DNA of 64,000 nucleotides, from NCBI GenBank assembly GCA_034008185.1, contig CM067081.1, positions 31,680,806 through 31,744,805 of the forward strand, read 5' to 3'. Below the pieces are notes generated by a model. That model had not been told where the DNA came from and made no database searches. It saw only the letters and a program-made list of their open reading frames with translations. The position numbers and the translations under genes are program-made. Below are positions 1 to 14,572 of the stretch, piece after piece. Each line of letters begins with the position of its first letter. Positions within the stretch are counted from its first letter, which is position 1. The DNA is from Gorsachius magnificus. Lineage: Eukaryota > Chordata > Aves > Pelecaniformes > Ardeidae.

Positions 1-748
1 GATTTAGGGCAGTCAGTTGCAACACAAACAGAGCACTGAGGCATTTTTACTTCAGGGCACTGTATGGAAGCGTAAATCAGTGTTGGTGAAAATGCATATT
101 GAGCTGTCAGAGAATACGATATGTTATCTGATTGACTTGACTTCCCTTTGCGAAGCTTTTGCTTAATTGTTATTAGTCAACTGTCCACTGCCTACTGCTA
201 CTGGAAAACTGAGTTACTCAAAGGCTGCTAGAAACTAATGCTGGCTGGATTTTAAATCTAACAGCATTTTAAATCTTTATCCACACAACTTACAAAAGGA
301 AAATTCAAACAGTATGAGCTTAAGCTACAAAGACAGCATAGATATAAATGTCTGCATAGTATCTGAAAATAGGCAGTTATCTTAGCTGGGAATCCTAAAC
401 TTTTCTGATTCATATCTGACTTCAGAAAAATGCACAAAACCCCCAGCATGAGTAGAAATTCTGTACATTTTCCATATGCCACCGACAAATCGAAAGTCAC
501 TGACAAATCCAAAGTTCAAAAGCCAGATACGCATCTCTAACGTCTCGGTGCATCTCTCCCTAAAGACTTTGAGACTTAATGTCACTGCTGGGCTATCTTT
601 CTAGGCTACTACTATACCCGAGCTTGGCAAAGCTGTTACTTGGTTGAGTGCCAACTTGTTCAGCAATGCCTCTGCATTACAGCAGCGAACACCCTGGAGC
701 CTCACCCTGGTAAAGAGAAGCTGCTCTGAGATGACAAAACTACAATGG

Positions 749-772
749 AAAAAAAAAAAAAAAAAAAAAAAA
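749..772. repeat. A24 homopolymer
   Basis: An uninterrupted run of 24 A. No retrocopy or SINE body is recognisable on either side, so it is simple sequence rather than a clear retroposon tail. Confidence 0.9.
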
Positions 773-2079
773 TCACTGACTTAAAAGCAGAACAAGCAGA
801 TAAAGTCGTGTGTATGAGTACTCCTCCTTGGTGCATTAGCTCAAACAGCCTGTGGAAGCCTGAAGAGTAGCTCTTTCTGCCTTGCACTCATTGTCCAGGG
901 CAGGAGCTTCTGCTTTTTGCAATAGCGTAGTGCAAGACAGTACGACAGCTTTCCGACCAGTTAACAGCCTGGTATCTTGAAACTGTTTGAGGAAGCATTC
1001 TATTTTTTATTATTAAACATACTTCACACTTTCCACAGTGTGGGGGGGCGGGAACGGACGGACAGGGGACCACAGGCAAAAGAGCAGCATCTGTAATTTA
1101 GAGAATCTGACTATTACTTGAGAAATTCCTGATCTGACTGATTCAGAAGAGTGGGAGTGAACCTGTACCTCCCATAATGAGCCGATATAAAGCCAAGCTA
1201 CCAGCTATTCAGGACTGGAGGAGGTTTTCTCTACCTTTTCTGGTTCTGCAACAAGATTATCCTGGAGAGCTGTGGATGGAGGAATGTTTTCACTGGTACA
1301 TTCCTGAATAGCCGCAACTCCTTCCTTCTGCTCCTGCCTTTGATACCAACTCTTCTGTCTTTCTGGTAAGAGCTTATGCCAAAATTTAAATCTAGATTAG
1401 GAATTACGCTATGTCATGCCTATGCATCTCAAATAAAAATGGTTTATACTGTCAGAGCTCCTGAGCATCTGAATGTGTTGCATCCAGTACTTCCTAAAAG
1501 TACATTATTTCTACTCGTATGCCTGTGCAGGGGGGTGTAGGAGTTCAATTTTAGGATCAAAACTTACAAATTTGTTCTTTGTAGTCTGGTTTCTTCATCT
1601 ACAGAGTGTAGACACTGCAGACTTCCCATAAAAATAAAAGCAGTGAAAATTTAGTTGACTCCAAGCATTTTTTTTGATCTAAAACAAGGTCGGCAGCCAT
1701 TGATAACTAGATAATTAACCAGCAGTTTCAAAAGACAGGGAAAACAAAACAAACTTTCTATCAACACCTGATTTACCTCAACATGCCAGTACTTTAAAAA
1801 CAAAAGATTTCCCATTGTATGCTTTTTATATTCAGCTTGAAATTTTAATTTCTGGCTTTCTCAGGAACAGAATGCAAGTCAAAATTTGTTTCACTCAATA
1901 TACATGTCTTTGACATGTGAAAAAATATCACGTCAAATACTTCTTTATATTTTTCATCTAAAAGTGCTTTAAAAAACCACAGAGGATACTTCATGCAGGG
2001 AAGAAATCCTTAACTGGATTCAACCTCCAACCTTTTTATTTCTTAAGAAAGTAACCTCAGTCATAGAAATGCAAAGATG

Positions 2080-2365
2080 GAAAAAGAGCTTGTGAGATCA
2101 GGTAGAAGATACAGATGGCCGGACTGGATCAGACCCCAAACATTCAGCTGATCTACAATCCTGCCTCCAACAGTGGCCAAGGCTGGATGCCTGGGGAAGA
2201 AGACAGCAGTAGGAGAGGCATACAAGTCTTTCTCTCCTCCAAGTGCTGTCCCACTCCACCAGTTGCATCCCAGGACTTTCTGGGTCAGATGTATTTGTGT
2301 GTTCAGCAACACTAAATTTTTTTCTTCTGTGAGCTTGTCCTATCTCCTTTTAAACTCGTGTAAAC
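2080..2365. repeat. Diverged ancient interspersed repeat, possibly CR1/L3-like
   Basis: The stretch has the wording of an old amniote interspersed repeat: GGACTGGATCAGACC near 2,118, TCCAACAGTGGCC near 2,166, GACTTTCTGGGTCAGA near 2,274, and a pyrimidine-rich part with TTTTAAACTCGTG near 2,349. I know this pattern from bird and reptile genomes. The family name is uncertain, and the open frames inside it are not genes. Confidence 0.45.
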
Positions 2366-5300
2366 TTTTTAACATGCACAGCATTCTGCAGTATAAAGGT
2401 CACATTGTGTGTGTGCATGTAAACAAAACTAAATATCCCAAACCTCCTTTTGTTTCAAATCCACTAGTTTCATTACTGCCACCTCGTTTCTTTTGGAAGA
2501 GGGAAGGAGCACTTGATTGCCATTCAGCCTTTCCACAGCACTCTTGACTATACGGTCTTCCATCATCTCTGGCAAATGAGAAAGTGATTTTCATTTGTAA
2601 TTTCAACCAGCATCGCCAAAGATGAGATTTTCAGAATTACATAAAGAACTCAGCTAAAATTACAGTGAACCCAGTGAGGTTCGCTGAGACTGAGAATTTT
2701 GAAAATCCCACTTGAGCATAGCATCCTCTAGCAGTATTTATTCTTCCAAGTTATTTTCTAGGAGTTTTATCAATGAAGAACAATTTGTTCATACTTTTCC
2801 AGCAGTAAATGTATTATGAGGTTCTTGCACTTGGGCAGACCTGTAAATCCTGACAAGTTCCTTTTTTTGCTAGACTATTACCATTTATACCTCAGGGTTA
2901 CTGGCATTTGAGTATCACTGACAAAATAAAAGAGGATGCACTTCAAAAGCTAAGGCAAAATGTAAATCAGAATGATTCTAAATCTAGAAGTTGTAAATGC
3001 CCAGACTGCATTTGTTATCCAGTTATCAGAGCACTGAAAAAAATTGTGTAAATACAACTGACAATCACTGAATTCCCATGTTTTCAGAACACACTCAGCA
3101 GAGCTCATTTAAGATGAATGCAAATGCAGAAAGCCACGCTTGCACAGTCTAATACTTCTGCAAGAAGTTGGAGAAGTTTGTTCTAATCCTCTAATTCTGC
3201 TTTACACTGAAGCAATTTGTAGCCTTGCACATTTATCACCTCCCCCCCAGTTCAGTTCCTGTTATACAACTGCTTATAAAGCAAGCCCAGTTTTTTCCTC
3301 TAAGAAAACTGAACTTATCACAAAATTAAAACAAAAAGAACCCTGCATACATTTTCTGGTTGGAAAATTAAAACTCCAGAACTGAACATTTAGACTTAAA
3401 ATTATTTTTTTCTATTTAAGCAGCAGTCTGTCCAGTTGTAACAAAACTAAAAGCTGTCCTGCACTAAGAAGCGATGTTTTCTACAGCTTAAACATGAGCA
3501 TCAAACCACCAGCAACAACATAGGAAGGTCTCTAACAAGAAGTTCCTACATTTTTATGAACAGATAAAAGAATACTTTTCCACACACACAGCTTTAAGAT
3601 TTGCCCTAACTCCACCTTGTTTAAACAGTGAATTGCTGCCTTAAAGAAAAAAATTCTTAAAAACAGGAGGCATCAGAAATTACTGCTATTATCTCGGGAA
3701 TAATATTTAGCCTATCTCACATGAAAACAACTGTGGCTATGTTAACTCTTCTGCTTTTCAGATGAATTCTGCAAAAATTGCTGCTTTATGAAAGGAAGTC
3801 AATTGTACAAATCAGTTGCAAGTCTTCACCCTTCTGTAAAATTATGCAACATTAGATCTAGTAATTTTTGGCAGTTTTTCCTGGTAAGTGCTTTCTAAAA
3901 GCAACTATTAATGTAATAAAAACTGACACTCCTGGTCACTGAGGAGTGATACTGGATTAGAAAAATTTACCATTCATCCCAGCATCAAGAACTACACTTG
4001 AATAAAGTTAGATGCATCTGTAATAAAACTCTGATGCTTTTATGAAGTAATGAAAAAAGTACCCACAGCACTGCATATATTTCTTAATGGAGAAGTTTTT
4101 CAAGTATATAGCGAAACACGGAAAAAAAATGAGAATATAGATGGTGAAGGAAGTACCAAAATATCTGCCTTTTTGGCCCAAACAAAAATATCTTTCCTTA
4201 ATGAAACCAAATCAAAAAACTCTTGGTCTATCTGTTTACCTAAGTTATTTACCACATTTTATGTGTGAAAGAAACTTCACCATTTATACTGCACACTCAT
4301 AGTGTTACATATGGTCCTGTGGGTGGGTAAGTGCAAAAAAAAAAAAAGAAAAAAAAAAAAAGGCAGGCTAACTCCCAAAACAGGAAGGACAGGATGATGA
4401 CAGTTCAAGTACTTACCCAAGTCAAGTTCAGACTAGGCACAGTCTAACTGGGTAAGCCTGAAGTCTTTGCTCCAGGGTTCAGGAGAACACCACGCACACA
4501 GGTCCAGACGTTAGCGGCCCAGCGCTCAGCTGTACCACAGGTACTTACCAGCCTGCACCTAACCCATTCTGACAAGTAAACCTAACCCAAACTAAGAGTT
4601 TCAAAAAAACCTAGAGGGATTACCTTTCTGGAGGACAGTGAGCACTGTGCCCACTCAACAGTTGTAAACAGGGGGATCCTTATCCCTGACAAGGACTTTT
4701 TATTAATGGAAAGTTACTGGAAGATATATGCTCAGTGATACAACCATATAACTGAAATACCATATATTTATACAGTATAAAAGCAGGCACAAATAACTTA
4801 TTTGGCCTACAAAAAAAAAAAAAAAAAAATCCAAACCAAACCCCATGCATTTATGCATGCAGTAACTTAATGAAAATGCAGCAAGCAGAGAGACAAAAGC
4901 CCACTTCCAGTGACACATAATTTGGCAGTTTGAGTTTGACAAGATACTGTTATCCACCTTAAGAGCTTGAAAACTGAGCACATAGCTGAAAAAAAAAAAA
5001 CCCAACCCACATTAGAATGTTTGTTTGGCACCTATTTTGCTTCCTAACAGAAGCTAATTCTATCTTCCATAGAAAAGTTAACTACAGAATGGCTCAAATA
5101 ACTCAGCAATAAGGACAGAAAGAGCAATGAAAGCTTATGACAGTTATTCAGGACAAAAGTAAGACAAAAACCAAAACAAAACTTCATTCTACCCATTTCA
5201 CCCGTTTTGTTTCACTACAAAGATTTACAAAAGTACAAAGTTAGAGAGGATAATCCCAACCAAAGAAGAAGCAGCAGGGATACACCCACGAAATTTAACC

Positions 5301-8300
5301 CAAGCATCGTTTACTTTTAGATTTAAGGAGAGAGCCACATCAAATTTGCCCAAATCCAGCAAGATTTTACAAGATTAAAGAACTGCAAGTCCTCATGGGC
5401 AACCTTTAAAAACTCCTACAGAGTATCCGCAATGCGGATATTGCAACGCTGCAGGATTAAAAGCTGAAGTTCAAACTATCTGGAAACAGAGTAGGACTAA
5501 AATGAAAGTTCTACAGCTGTGGTATGGCCACCAAAACATTTGACAATGTTACAGAAAAAAAACAAAGCAACTTAAAAATTAAGGATTCCCAGAAAAAGAC
5601 TTCACTTTTTTTTGTTAAAATATTACTAATAATCAGGGCAACCTTAAGGAAGAAAAGACTGAGTATATCATGTTAGCCAAATCTTATTTCTGTGGCTGTG
5701 TACTTGGGACCAGTATAGACACAGGTAAGATATCTTTATACTGTACCAACAGAGCTGCAAGCTCCACTGAGCACAGGCTATAAAACCCAGCTCCCTATTA
5801 CAGCTGTAAACCTATAGCCAAAGAGATCGTAACGCATCCGGTGCTTTTCTACCCACACTGGTAACAGTTCACAACCTCCGCATGAACAGAAACCACAACA
5901 GTGACGATAAGTGAGATCTTTAGCACAAGTAGTCACCTAAAGCAAAATTAGGCGTAATCAAATAACTGCCTGTTGTTAATATCCCCTTAATGCTGAAAGG
6001 AAGGGAGAAAATGCAGTTATGAAGACTAATATGAAGCATGTGATTCACTTCTACTAACCTTAATGGACAAACATTATACATCTAGTTTGGGTTTGTCATT
6101 GAGACAGATGCTCTCTGAAGTCAGTGGAGAGAGGTACCTTCAAAAAGTGACTTTCTGGAAGTGCAGCTCTGTCTCAAGATAGAGAGAGACTAAATACCCA
6201 AGTTATAGGAGTCTAACAATGTAGAGAAATTCTATACTTAGTATACGCAGTAGATGAAGTAGAGAAGAACTTAAATCCTTCATCAAGATTGGCATCCAAA
6301 TTTCACAGAACGAAAACTTTGCATAGCTGCAGTGTCTTAGGTAATGTCTTTGGTCATGTTTGTACTTGAATCAAAATAGCATCTTAAAAGGGTTGGGCTG
6401 ACTTGATATACCTGAAACAGATAAATCCATTAATACTGTGCTAACATAACCAGTATCTTACAACCCTCATGAGTGTTTTGTACACTTAGTGAGTGCCTAC
6501 CAAGAAGTGAACACTTTGCCAACACAGACAAAAGCAGGAAATGCAGGACCTTGGCTTTAAGCGTTCTGTTTTTTTTCCAGTAGCCTAGAGGATTTGCTTG
6601 AATGGTAACACCCAAGCATGAATAACAGCTTGAGTCATCTTCACGATAAACAGGAGTGGCAGGGAAGCCTTTGAAAGTGATGGTGCAGACAGTGAAGACT
6701 ATCATTCGGTATTCTTCCTGGTTTTTAAATTTGCCTTCAGCTGTTAAGGCAGAGAAAAGTTTCAACCCTCAAAAAGCACAGCACGATTTCTATAAAAAGA
6801 AACACTTCAGGAGCACTAGAAAGGGATGGGAGAAACACTCTTAAATATTTTATTTATGCATTTACTAAAAAGTGTGTGTGTCTATGTAAACATATGCTCA
6901 AACTAAAAAAGCATATAAACATATATATATATTTTAGGATACTATAAGGTATATCCACAAATACCCCAAAAGCAACCATCTTACAGACTTCTAAGAATGT
7001 GCCTTGTATTGTAACGGCAGAATCATAGAAGGCTTTCCAGCCACAGCTGTGACAACTGAAGTGTCAGAGCTAATGCATGGCCTTAAAATAAAATAAGCAC
7101 ATGCAGCAGAACCAGTATGATCCTTTAGCACCACCACGCCAAGCAGCAGTAGCGGCAGTGACCTCTCTCTCATCACACACACTACGGGAACACACTCATG
7201 GTGCAAGCAGAAATATATTTAGTATGTACAGACAGAAAACCTCAAATCAATTCTCACTTCCTTCTTTAGGGTTAAAGCTGCACCCTCCTAATGTAACGTT
7301 TTTGAAAGGAACACGGTGAGCACGTGAAACAGCATAGTTTGGTGACCCTCAGTACACTTTTTCTCCTGTAAGAAAAATCTTAGAAAATTCCACATTAGGA
7401 ATCATTGTCCCTGGCAACCTCCACACCGAGGCAGGATACTAGGTGCCTAAAATCCAGACAATCACAGGAGATGAGTGATGTCTGCAAGAGCAATCTGGTG
7501 CCTGCAATTCCTGAGGGGCCTGTCTCTACACCAGTCAAGTTCCCTAGGTGGTTCCTATCTTGCCAGTGAGCATGCTTCCAAATGCTGTCATTCTGGATAA
7601 GCCCAGCATTTTTTGTGCCTAAGGCTGTCCCTCACTCACAATTTAGGTATTCCTATATCTAAGGAAAGGCAAAATTTAGTAGGCATGAAAGGAACATGTC
7701 TGACATACACTAGCTTTTCTAAGAGAAACCGGCTGCTGTGCAGAAACACATACGGCTCCTGGAGCCTAGAGGAGAGACAGCGAGGGAACGCGTGACTCAT
7801 TCGCCAGCGCTGAAGTCACTCACGTGGTTGAACCCACGACTATGTCTGTAGTCAGTAACGCAACGAGCCACGGCCTGTCCTAAGGCCTTGCGGGCAAGTG
7901 GCAAAGCATGGTTTGCACCCACACAGCTAAACTTTCTCCACTTCTAATCCATACCAGCAGTTGAAAATAGTCCCTGAGCTGCATCATGCCCCGAATCTTG
8001 CCTACGCATTGCCCAGAGGAGTGCTGACAAAGGCCAAAATATGCCAGGGAACATGTTACTGATGAAACACCGTGGATGTTGACTGTGGGGCTTGACCTGA
8101 ACTATTGTCCGTTTGAGGCTAGGACCCCAATACCCGCTCCTTGCCACCTGGCCTTACTTGGCTGCCTATCAACAAGGTTTTAGAGTCATTCTTCTAATAC
8201 CGAAGTAAATAATTTATTTAGTAACCTACTGTATAAAACGTTGATGGTATGAGCATTCCTACTTCTTCCAGTTTTAAAAGGAATTACTTAAGATGTTGAA

Positions 8301-10535
8301 ATCAAAGACAGGACTTCAAATTGCATGTAGACTCCTACCTCCAGAAGAGGTGTAGGACTTCAGACATAAACCTAATAGAAAACACTACTGAGAAGGATAC
8401 ATACCACAAGAAAATTTATTAATTCCCATTCCTAGATGCTCAGTTCCTCCTTACAAGGAGCACAGAAACATAATTTTAAATTGTACACTGCATCCAAGGG
8501 AACAGGCACTAAGCACTCAAGTATGGTGAGCTCCACAGTAACTGTGTCCTCGTAGAATCAAAGACTAGGAAGTTGTACAGTTCAGCTTGTACTGTACCAA
8601 ATACCAAGAAGTACTTGCTTACCTATATTATCTTTCATCTTTACCCTGACCTAGATTTGTATAACACTTTTTAAGCAAATCTTAAACATACCTATTTAAT
8701 ATTTTTCTCCTTCCTGCGTGATCAAAGTAGGTCTGCTGTTATTCCAGCTCCGCGAGTCTGTCATATTAATGCAATAAAATATATTCTTTGGGAATACATG
8801 GTTTTCCTCAGGAAGGCATTTCTGCCACAATGAGCTGCATAATTTAAAACCAACAGAAGTCTTTGGTGTGGGATGAGGTATCCGAGTATAAACATTAACT
8901 ACATAGTTAGTTCACAAATACTTATTGCAAACATTGAGCCATGTTAAAGCAATGATACATTAAAACAGTACTGTAGATTTCATTGTAAATGTTTAATTGA
9001 CAATAGAAACCACAGGGAAGAAGGAGCTGATAAAGGAGAAGCATTACAGAGCACGGTTTACGCAATGCTACATGGAAGGAGTATAGACACAGCAAAGTAC
9101 ACTTGCCTACTTTTGATCATATGTCAACCATTAAGAGAAGTAGCCTTGTAGAGCCATCTTTATCTCACATCAGCCATTAAAACTCTAAACCACATTAAAA
9201 TTCCAAATAACAACATATATCAATGCTGGTGTTCTCTCTTCCTTTGAAAAATACAAACACCAATTAGGATAGCAAGTGCTAAAGAGCAGTACAGCCAAAG
9301 ACAACTACAGTGTCAACAGCTGTAGCGCAATGCACTGCTGTGGTCCGACATCTGTTTGTCCCTCACACATAAACAAACACCAAATAAACAGTTGAAGCTA
9401 GCAGACCAAACCAGACTGCAAATGAACTCCCTTTAGCTTGCCATAGTGCACCTTCCCATTCTGTTCTGGGCTGTTGTGGGTTGCAGAAAGCAGCAGAGCT
9501 GGCTCTCATCCCTGTTAACAGCAAAAGCTCCCAGGTAGCCTTTTAAAACTGCAGTCCTACAAGGAATACCCTTTGGACTCCTAGGGCTCGTGTGGATGAG
9601 TTAACAAGTTAACAACAGAACATTTTGCCATCTGTAGAGCTGAACAGGAAAGCGTGGCCGTGCTGCTTTCTCGAGCCTGCCTGACCGGGCTGGCATGAAT
9701 TACCTTATCTTTGGACAAGGTTGAGGTTGGTCTGCCACTCCAGTGCAGAACCGGACCCTTTCACTACCCCAGTACTGGGCAGCTGAAGCTTGACAGAGCA
9801 GAAGGACTTCACACATCTTATCTCTGGCCCACCAAAGGCTGGCTTGCAGAAAAAGTATTTTGTAGCGTAGCTCCAACTATTTCAAGTATGCCAAATGTGA
9901 CGATTCAGAACACGTGTATGCTCCATGCTCTTCACCGGCTGTACACGCGAAAAGGCATTTGCAGGAAGCGCGTTCCCTGAGCAGCAGTGTGAAAGAAATC
10001 TAATACCAGCCTGTTCCTCCCAGCTCACAGCTTATGAGCAGAGTGCAAGCTGAGAGGCAGGGAAATACGACTGGATTGCTTTGCAGATACAGATAGCAAA
10101 GACGGATACTCTGTATGTGTTTACTTCCTTGAATGACATGGGGGGGGGAAAAAAACCGTCATGCTATTCCCAGAAACAAATGCATTTCAGATATTATAGA
10201 CGTTCCACTCATAAAATTGGTAGACTCTCTGCATTCGATTTACTTGCACTGAAAACGTGCTCTTCCCTGCTTCTTCCTAACACATTCTAGTAAGCAGTGA
10301 CACTTGAGTCAAATATGTGACGTGACAGCTGACAGGGCTTTCTCTAAGGGAAATTCAGAGATTCTGGAATTTGTTCACACAACCTTAATCTGAGATATTC
10401 AAAACAGTTACTTTTTGGACTGGCCATAAGAGAGATCAATTTGACAGAATTATGAAAAAGGTTGAGCATGAACTCCCAGGCTGGCAGGTAACAAGCTATC
10501 CTCATTTCATAGGACTTTAACTATGCCAGGGTTTA

Positions 10536-10738
10536 AATCATAGAATAGAATCACAGAATCACCTCGGTTGGAAAAGACCTTTAAGATCATCGAGTCCAAC
10601 CGTTAACGTAGCACTGCCATCCCACCACTAAACCATGTCCTTAAGCACCTCATCTATCCGTCTTTTAAATACCTCCAGGGATGAGGACTCCACCACCTCC
10701 CTGGGCAGCCCATTCCAGAGCCTGACAACCCTCTCGGT
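10536..10738 (-). mobile_element. CR1 LINE 3' fragment (5'-truncated)
   Basis: On the plus strand it begins with AATCATAGAATAGAATCAC, the reverse complement of the CR1 3' tail, followed by TTGGAAAAGACCTTTAAGAT and CATCGAGTCCAACCGTTAAC, and ends with CTGACAACCCTCTCGGT. The element therefore runs on the minus strand, in the same direction as RB1. Only about 200 bp of the 3' end remain, typical of dead-on-arrival CR1 copies. It is fairly well conserved, so it is among the younger repeats here. Confidence 0.93.
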
Positions 10739-12099
10739 TTATATTTATATAAATATGATAAGAATTAATCAAAGGCTATAGGCACCTTTATTTTTGAGTC
10801 TAAAGTAATTTCAGTTCCCTTTATTTAAAGTTACGAAATTAAAACAGTGCCCAAATTACCAGAGTGAGATGAAGCACAAATGTTCTACAGTAAAGAAAGA
10901 ATACTGTACAGTATATTTCTATTTTACCAATAAAAATACACAGCATTGTTACCATATTCTAAACTGACCTCCACACAATCTGCACCTGGAAGCATCATAA
11001 CCTCACTGATAGATAAAATCTGAGTGGATAAAAGGGGCTTCTTCCTCCAGGGTTCAGTAGAGACTTAAGGAAAAGGAAGTATTTTCCACATGATTTAGAC
11101 AGTACGGACATTTGCCCCTTTCAAAAATTAAGAATTATTGAGAAGAAACCAACTTTTTCCACCCTTTATTTTGTCTGGCTACACTTTTTTGTTAAAAGAA
11201 AGGATGACCTAGAAAAGTTTCATCTCCTTCCTACAGTACAGATTACTAGATCAGCCAGCTATGCAAAAGCCAGAAACATATTCACAATGACTAGCAAAGG
11301 AGTGATGTATTATCTTTCAATACCAGTAAGAAACAGCTTCACATTCATTCGATACGGCTTCCAAAGTCAGACAGAGGTCAGATCCACTTAAGATTTTTTC
11401 TTCAGAGAAATTACTCAAGGTGTTTTTCCTCACAAAAGCTCTGTGACAAGTAAAACTACAATAAATCTGAGCTATTCTGTATTCAATTGCTCAGTCCCTT
11501 TAAATCTCATATTGAAGTCCTGCTTCCTAAAGCAGTCAGGAGAATGAGGAAAGACTGGATAAATACAGAACTAACATTCCAAAGAGCACACAAGCCTTGT
11601 AATGAAGTGTACTACCTGTGGAGGAAGGTAAGAACTTAACAAAAATATATGGCAAATAATTGGGAGAATCAGAGTTGGATTATGCAGATATTACTAAATA
11701 AGTGTATTAGTCATTTTTCCATTCTTATTTACCAAGCTAGAGTTTTTTGCATAAGCTTTACTCATTCCATGCTTTTCTTCATTTTAACATTTTGGGGGGA
11801 TATGGACACCCAAATCCAACATTCTCTAACCATATTAGGAAACTTGAATCTTCTTGAGATTCCATCTTTTTTTGGATTATCAGGTAATTAGTTTAAAATT
11901 AACCCAAAGCAATCACTTACAGCAAGATACTCTTTATGACTAAGCAACAGTCATCTGGCTTTTCTGTCCTCCTTTGTAGAGTGTTTGGAGGGAAGAGATA
12001 TTCACTGGTGTGAACTAGACTTCGCCGATTACCTACCCTTTCCTGAGGGAATTGCTAATTAAACAGACACTTTGTAAATCTTGTACACCATTACAAGCT

Positions 12100-12133
12100 G
12101 ACAATATCCAGGTATTGGGACAATATCCAGGTA
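12100..12133. repeat. 19-bp tandem duplication
   Basis: The word GACAATATCCAGGTA occurs at 12,100-12,114 and again at 12,119-12,133, a period of 19 bp. It looks like a local replication-slippage duplication. Confidence 0.8.
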
Positions 12134-12729
12134 AGCTGAACCTTTCTGGGACACCTGACCTCAACAGCCACAGAAGCATCTTCTCCTGTTGCTAATGCAT
12201 TAACACTTTTCAGACTAAACCAGCCAATATTTAGATGTGAGACGTGTAGATTTTCTGCATGAAAGGATTGATGACTTTACATTTCTATGTGCAGCTTTAC
12301 AATTTACGGGGCTCAGATCCTTCACTGCAGTGACCCAGAGACTCAGTAAGACATTTTAGCATAGATGATGTTTCACTGCTTCTCATCTCCTGAGCCACCA
12401 CTATGCAGTCTGGTGCTTACAACTCGCAGCCTGTCCCTTACAGGCAGCTGGAGGAGGCAATGGAGGCCAGTGCAGAACGACAGGGTGCCTGAATGCTGGC
12501 TCCAACCGCCCGTACCTGGCTGCCACAGCTTCCCTCAGCTTTTGAAGGAACCCTGCTGTGCCCTCCAGTGGCAAAGCTCTGGCAACAGGAGAGTGCAGAC
12601 TGTCCTTCCCCTTGGGGAGGTCCAGGTGAGACACAACGCACAGGTTAATGAAGCATAAAGGCCCTTGGATATGGGTATGACACATTTCTTTTTACCCCCT
12701 CCACTGTGCTCCACTCCATGTATCTCACT

Positions 12730-12776
12730 GGCACTAGATGATTGTCGTAGGTCGCTTCCCACTGAACTATTCAAAT
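12730..12776 (+). mobile_element. CR1 LINE 3' tail remnant
   Basis: The words ACTAGATGATTGTCGTAGGT and TTCCCACTGAACTATTC match the terminal CR1 3' UTR pattern (…GGACTAGATGAT…GGTCCCTTCCAAC…ATTCTATGAT) in plus orientation. It is short and diverged, and lies in RB1 intron 17. Confidence 0.6.
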
Positions 12777-14572
12777 CAGCTATATAAGCCACCCCAAAAC
12801 AGTACCAAACATATACCTCTGGCAACTCAAGAAGATAGATTCCATACATTAAAATACATTCAGAGCTCTCTGAAAACTTGAAATAAACCTGTGCTTGTTG
12901 CTGATGTTGTAATTTGTTTCACAAAAGCCTGCAACTACACCTGTAACTTTTGAAAACACAATGCTTTGCATTTTCCAGTCTGAAAGCCCAAGTCCAAATC
13001 AGATTATCTGCATGCGGTGTTTGAATTACTTGGTAGAAACTGGTAGATAAGGTTTATTGCTGATGAGTAAGCTGACTTCAAACTGGTTTGCAGAGGGTAG
13101 CAGGAGCCACTTTTTGCTTGTGGAGAGTCAAACTTGTCCTCTGAATGTTACCATTCCCAACTAAGCATTTTTTATATGCCCACAAGCTGCTTAAAATACT
13201 GCCTGCCTCTTGAAATACTGCTTCATTTTCCCTGTTTCTGTAGGCTCTGTTAAAAGGCTTTCAGCCTCAAGTGCTTTCAGGCAGTCTTATTCAAAGAACA
13301 GCAAAACCACAAAGAAATTCATGCAGCAGTGGAGAGGCCATGTGCGTTTCCCCAGACACCAAGCAGACACGCGTTACAGAGGGAAAAACTTACACTCTGG
13401 TATGGCAGCTACAGCACTGCACTAGAAATCCTGGGGCACAGAGTGCCGTGGTGATGAGCATGGAGCTGGATACACGAGTCTTGGCTCCCCCAATGGAAAG
13501 GTCACCTTCGTAACAGGGCATATTTAGGGAGCCGCCTGACATGTGCCCATTGACTGTGTTAGCAAAGGAAATCGAGTGGCAAGGGCTGGCTGGCACAAGG
13601 CGGTCCACCAGACTCAGTCTGAAGCATGGCAACTGCTTCCATACGCCCCTGAGGCCAGCATGCTTCTCCTGAGCTAGAAACCTCAACACGGATGGGGGTC
13701 TCGCTGCTCAGGCACAACAGTATTCCCCAAATCCAGGAGTATAACCCCACAGTCTGATAAGGTATCACCTGTGCTAGAAAACTGTTGACTTTTCACTCTG
13801 AAGTCATACACAAACCAAACGCAGATTACCCTGAAAAGAGAACTTTCTTCATAATTAAACTATCCCAATAGCTATGGCATACTGTGTTTTTTAAACTTCC
13901 CAGAACTATAAGATACAGGATGGGTTCTCAAACGGTCACTTGATGTCTTTCCAGTCAAAATTAGCAGTCTTTATAGTCTCCTGTTTTGTGGCATTAATAG
14001 CATATTTTTGGTTTATAAGTAACATACAATATAAAGAAACAATGTTTGATTTACTGAGATCCAGCCTAAAAAACCAACCCAACCTCCCAGCATTTTATTT
14101 TAATGGCATCCCAAAATACTAAAATGACTGAAGTGCAAAGGACAATGCGAATCAATATTTTAAGTACTATTAACAAACATATCAGACTCAGAAAACTAAG
14201 GCCCTGTTGCCAAGTGGGAATAACAAATGGATAAAAATTAACTTACAAATAAAAGCATAGAATTTATTGCCTTGTCTTTGGCACCAAAATACTGTTTAAG
14301 GGTATTACCCTTAAGATTCATGCCAGACTAGTAAGATGTTGGCTTACAAGCACGTAAATCAGCAGAGCTATGTTGACTTCTTCCTCTGATACACCCCTTT
14401 CTTTCAAAACCTGAAGACATGCCAAAACTAATCTTGTTTTGCTCTTGTAATTTATTTTGCTAAAAATAAATCTCAACAAGACCACAACTTATTTTGTAGA
14501 GTTGGGTGTGATTTCCTTTTTCTACATATGCACATTATACAAGGACAAATACTACTTTAAAGCATTACTTAC

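Larger units (their letters stand above)
1..14572 (-). other. RB1: RB1 intron 17 (partial)
   Basis: This is AT-rich non-coding sequence left of the exon 17 donor. It holds an A24 run at 749-772, an old interspersed repeat near 2,080-2,365, a CR1 fragment at 10,536-10,738 and a CR1 tail near 12,730-12,776. There is a 19-bp tandem duplication at 12,100-12,133. No long open frame is present. In human and chicken, as I recall, LPAR6 (P2RY5) is nested in this intron on the opposite strand. No intact receptor frame of about 340 codons is visible here, so it should lie beyond the left edge if it is conserved. Confidence 0.9.
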
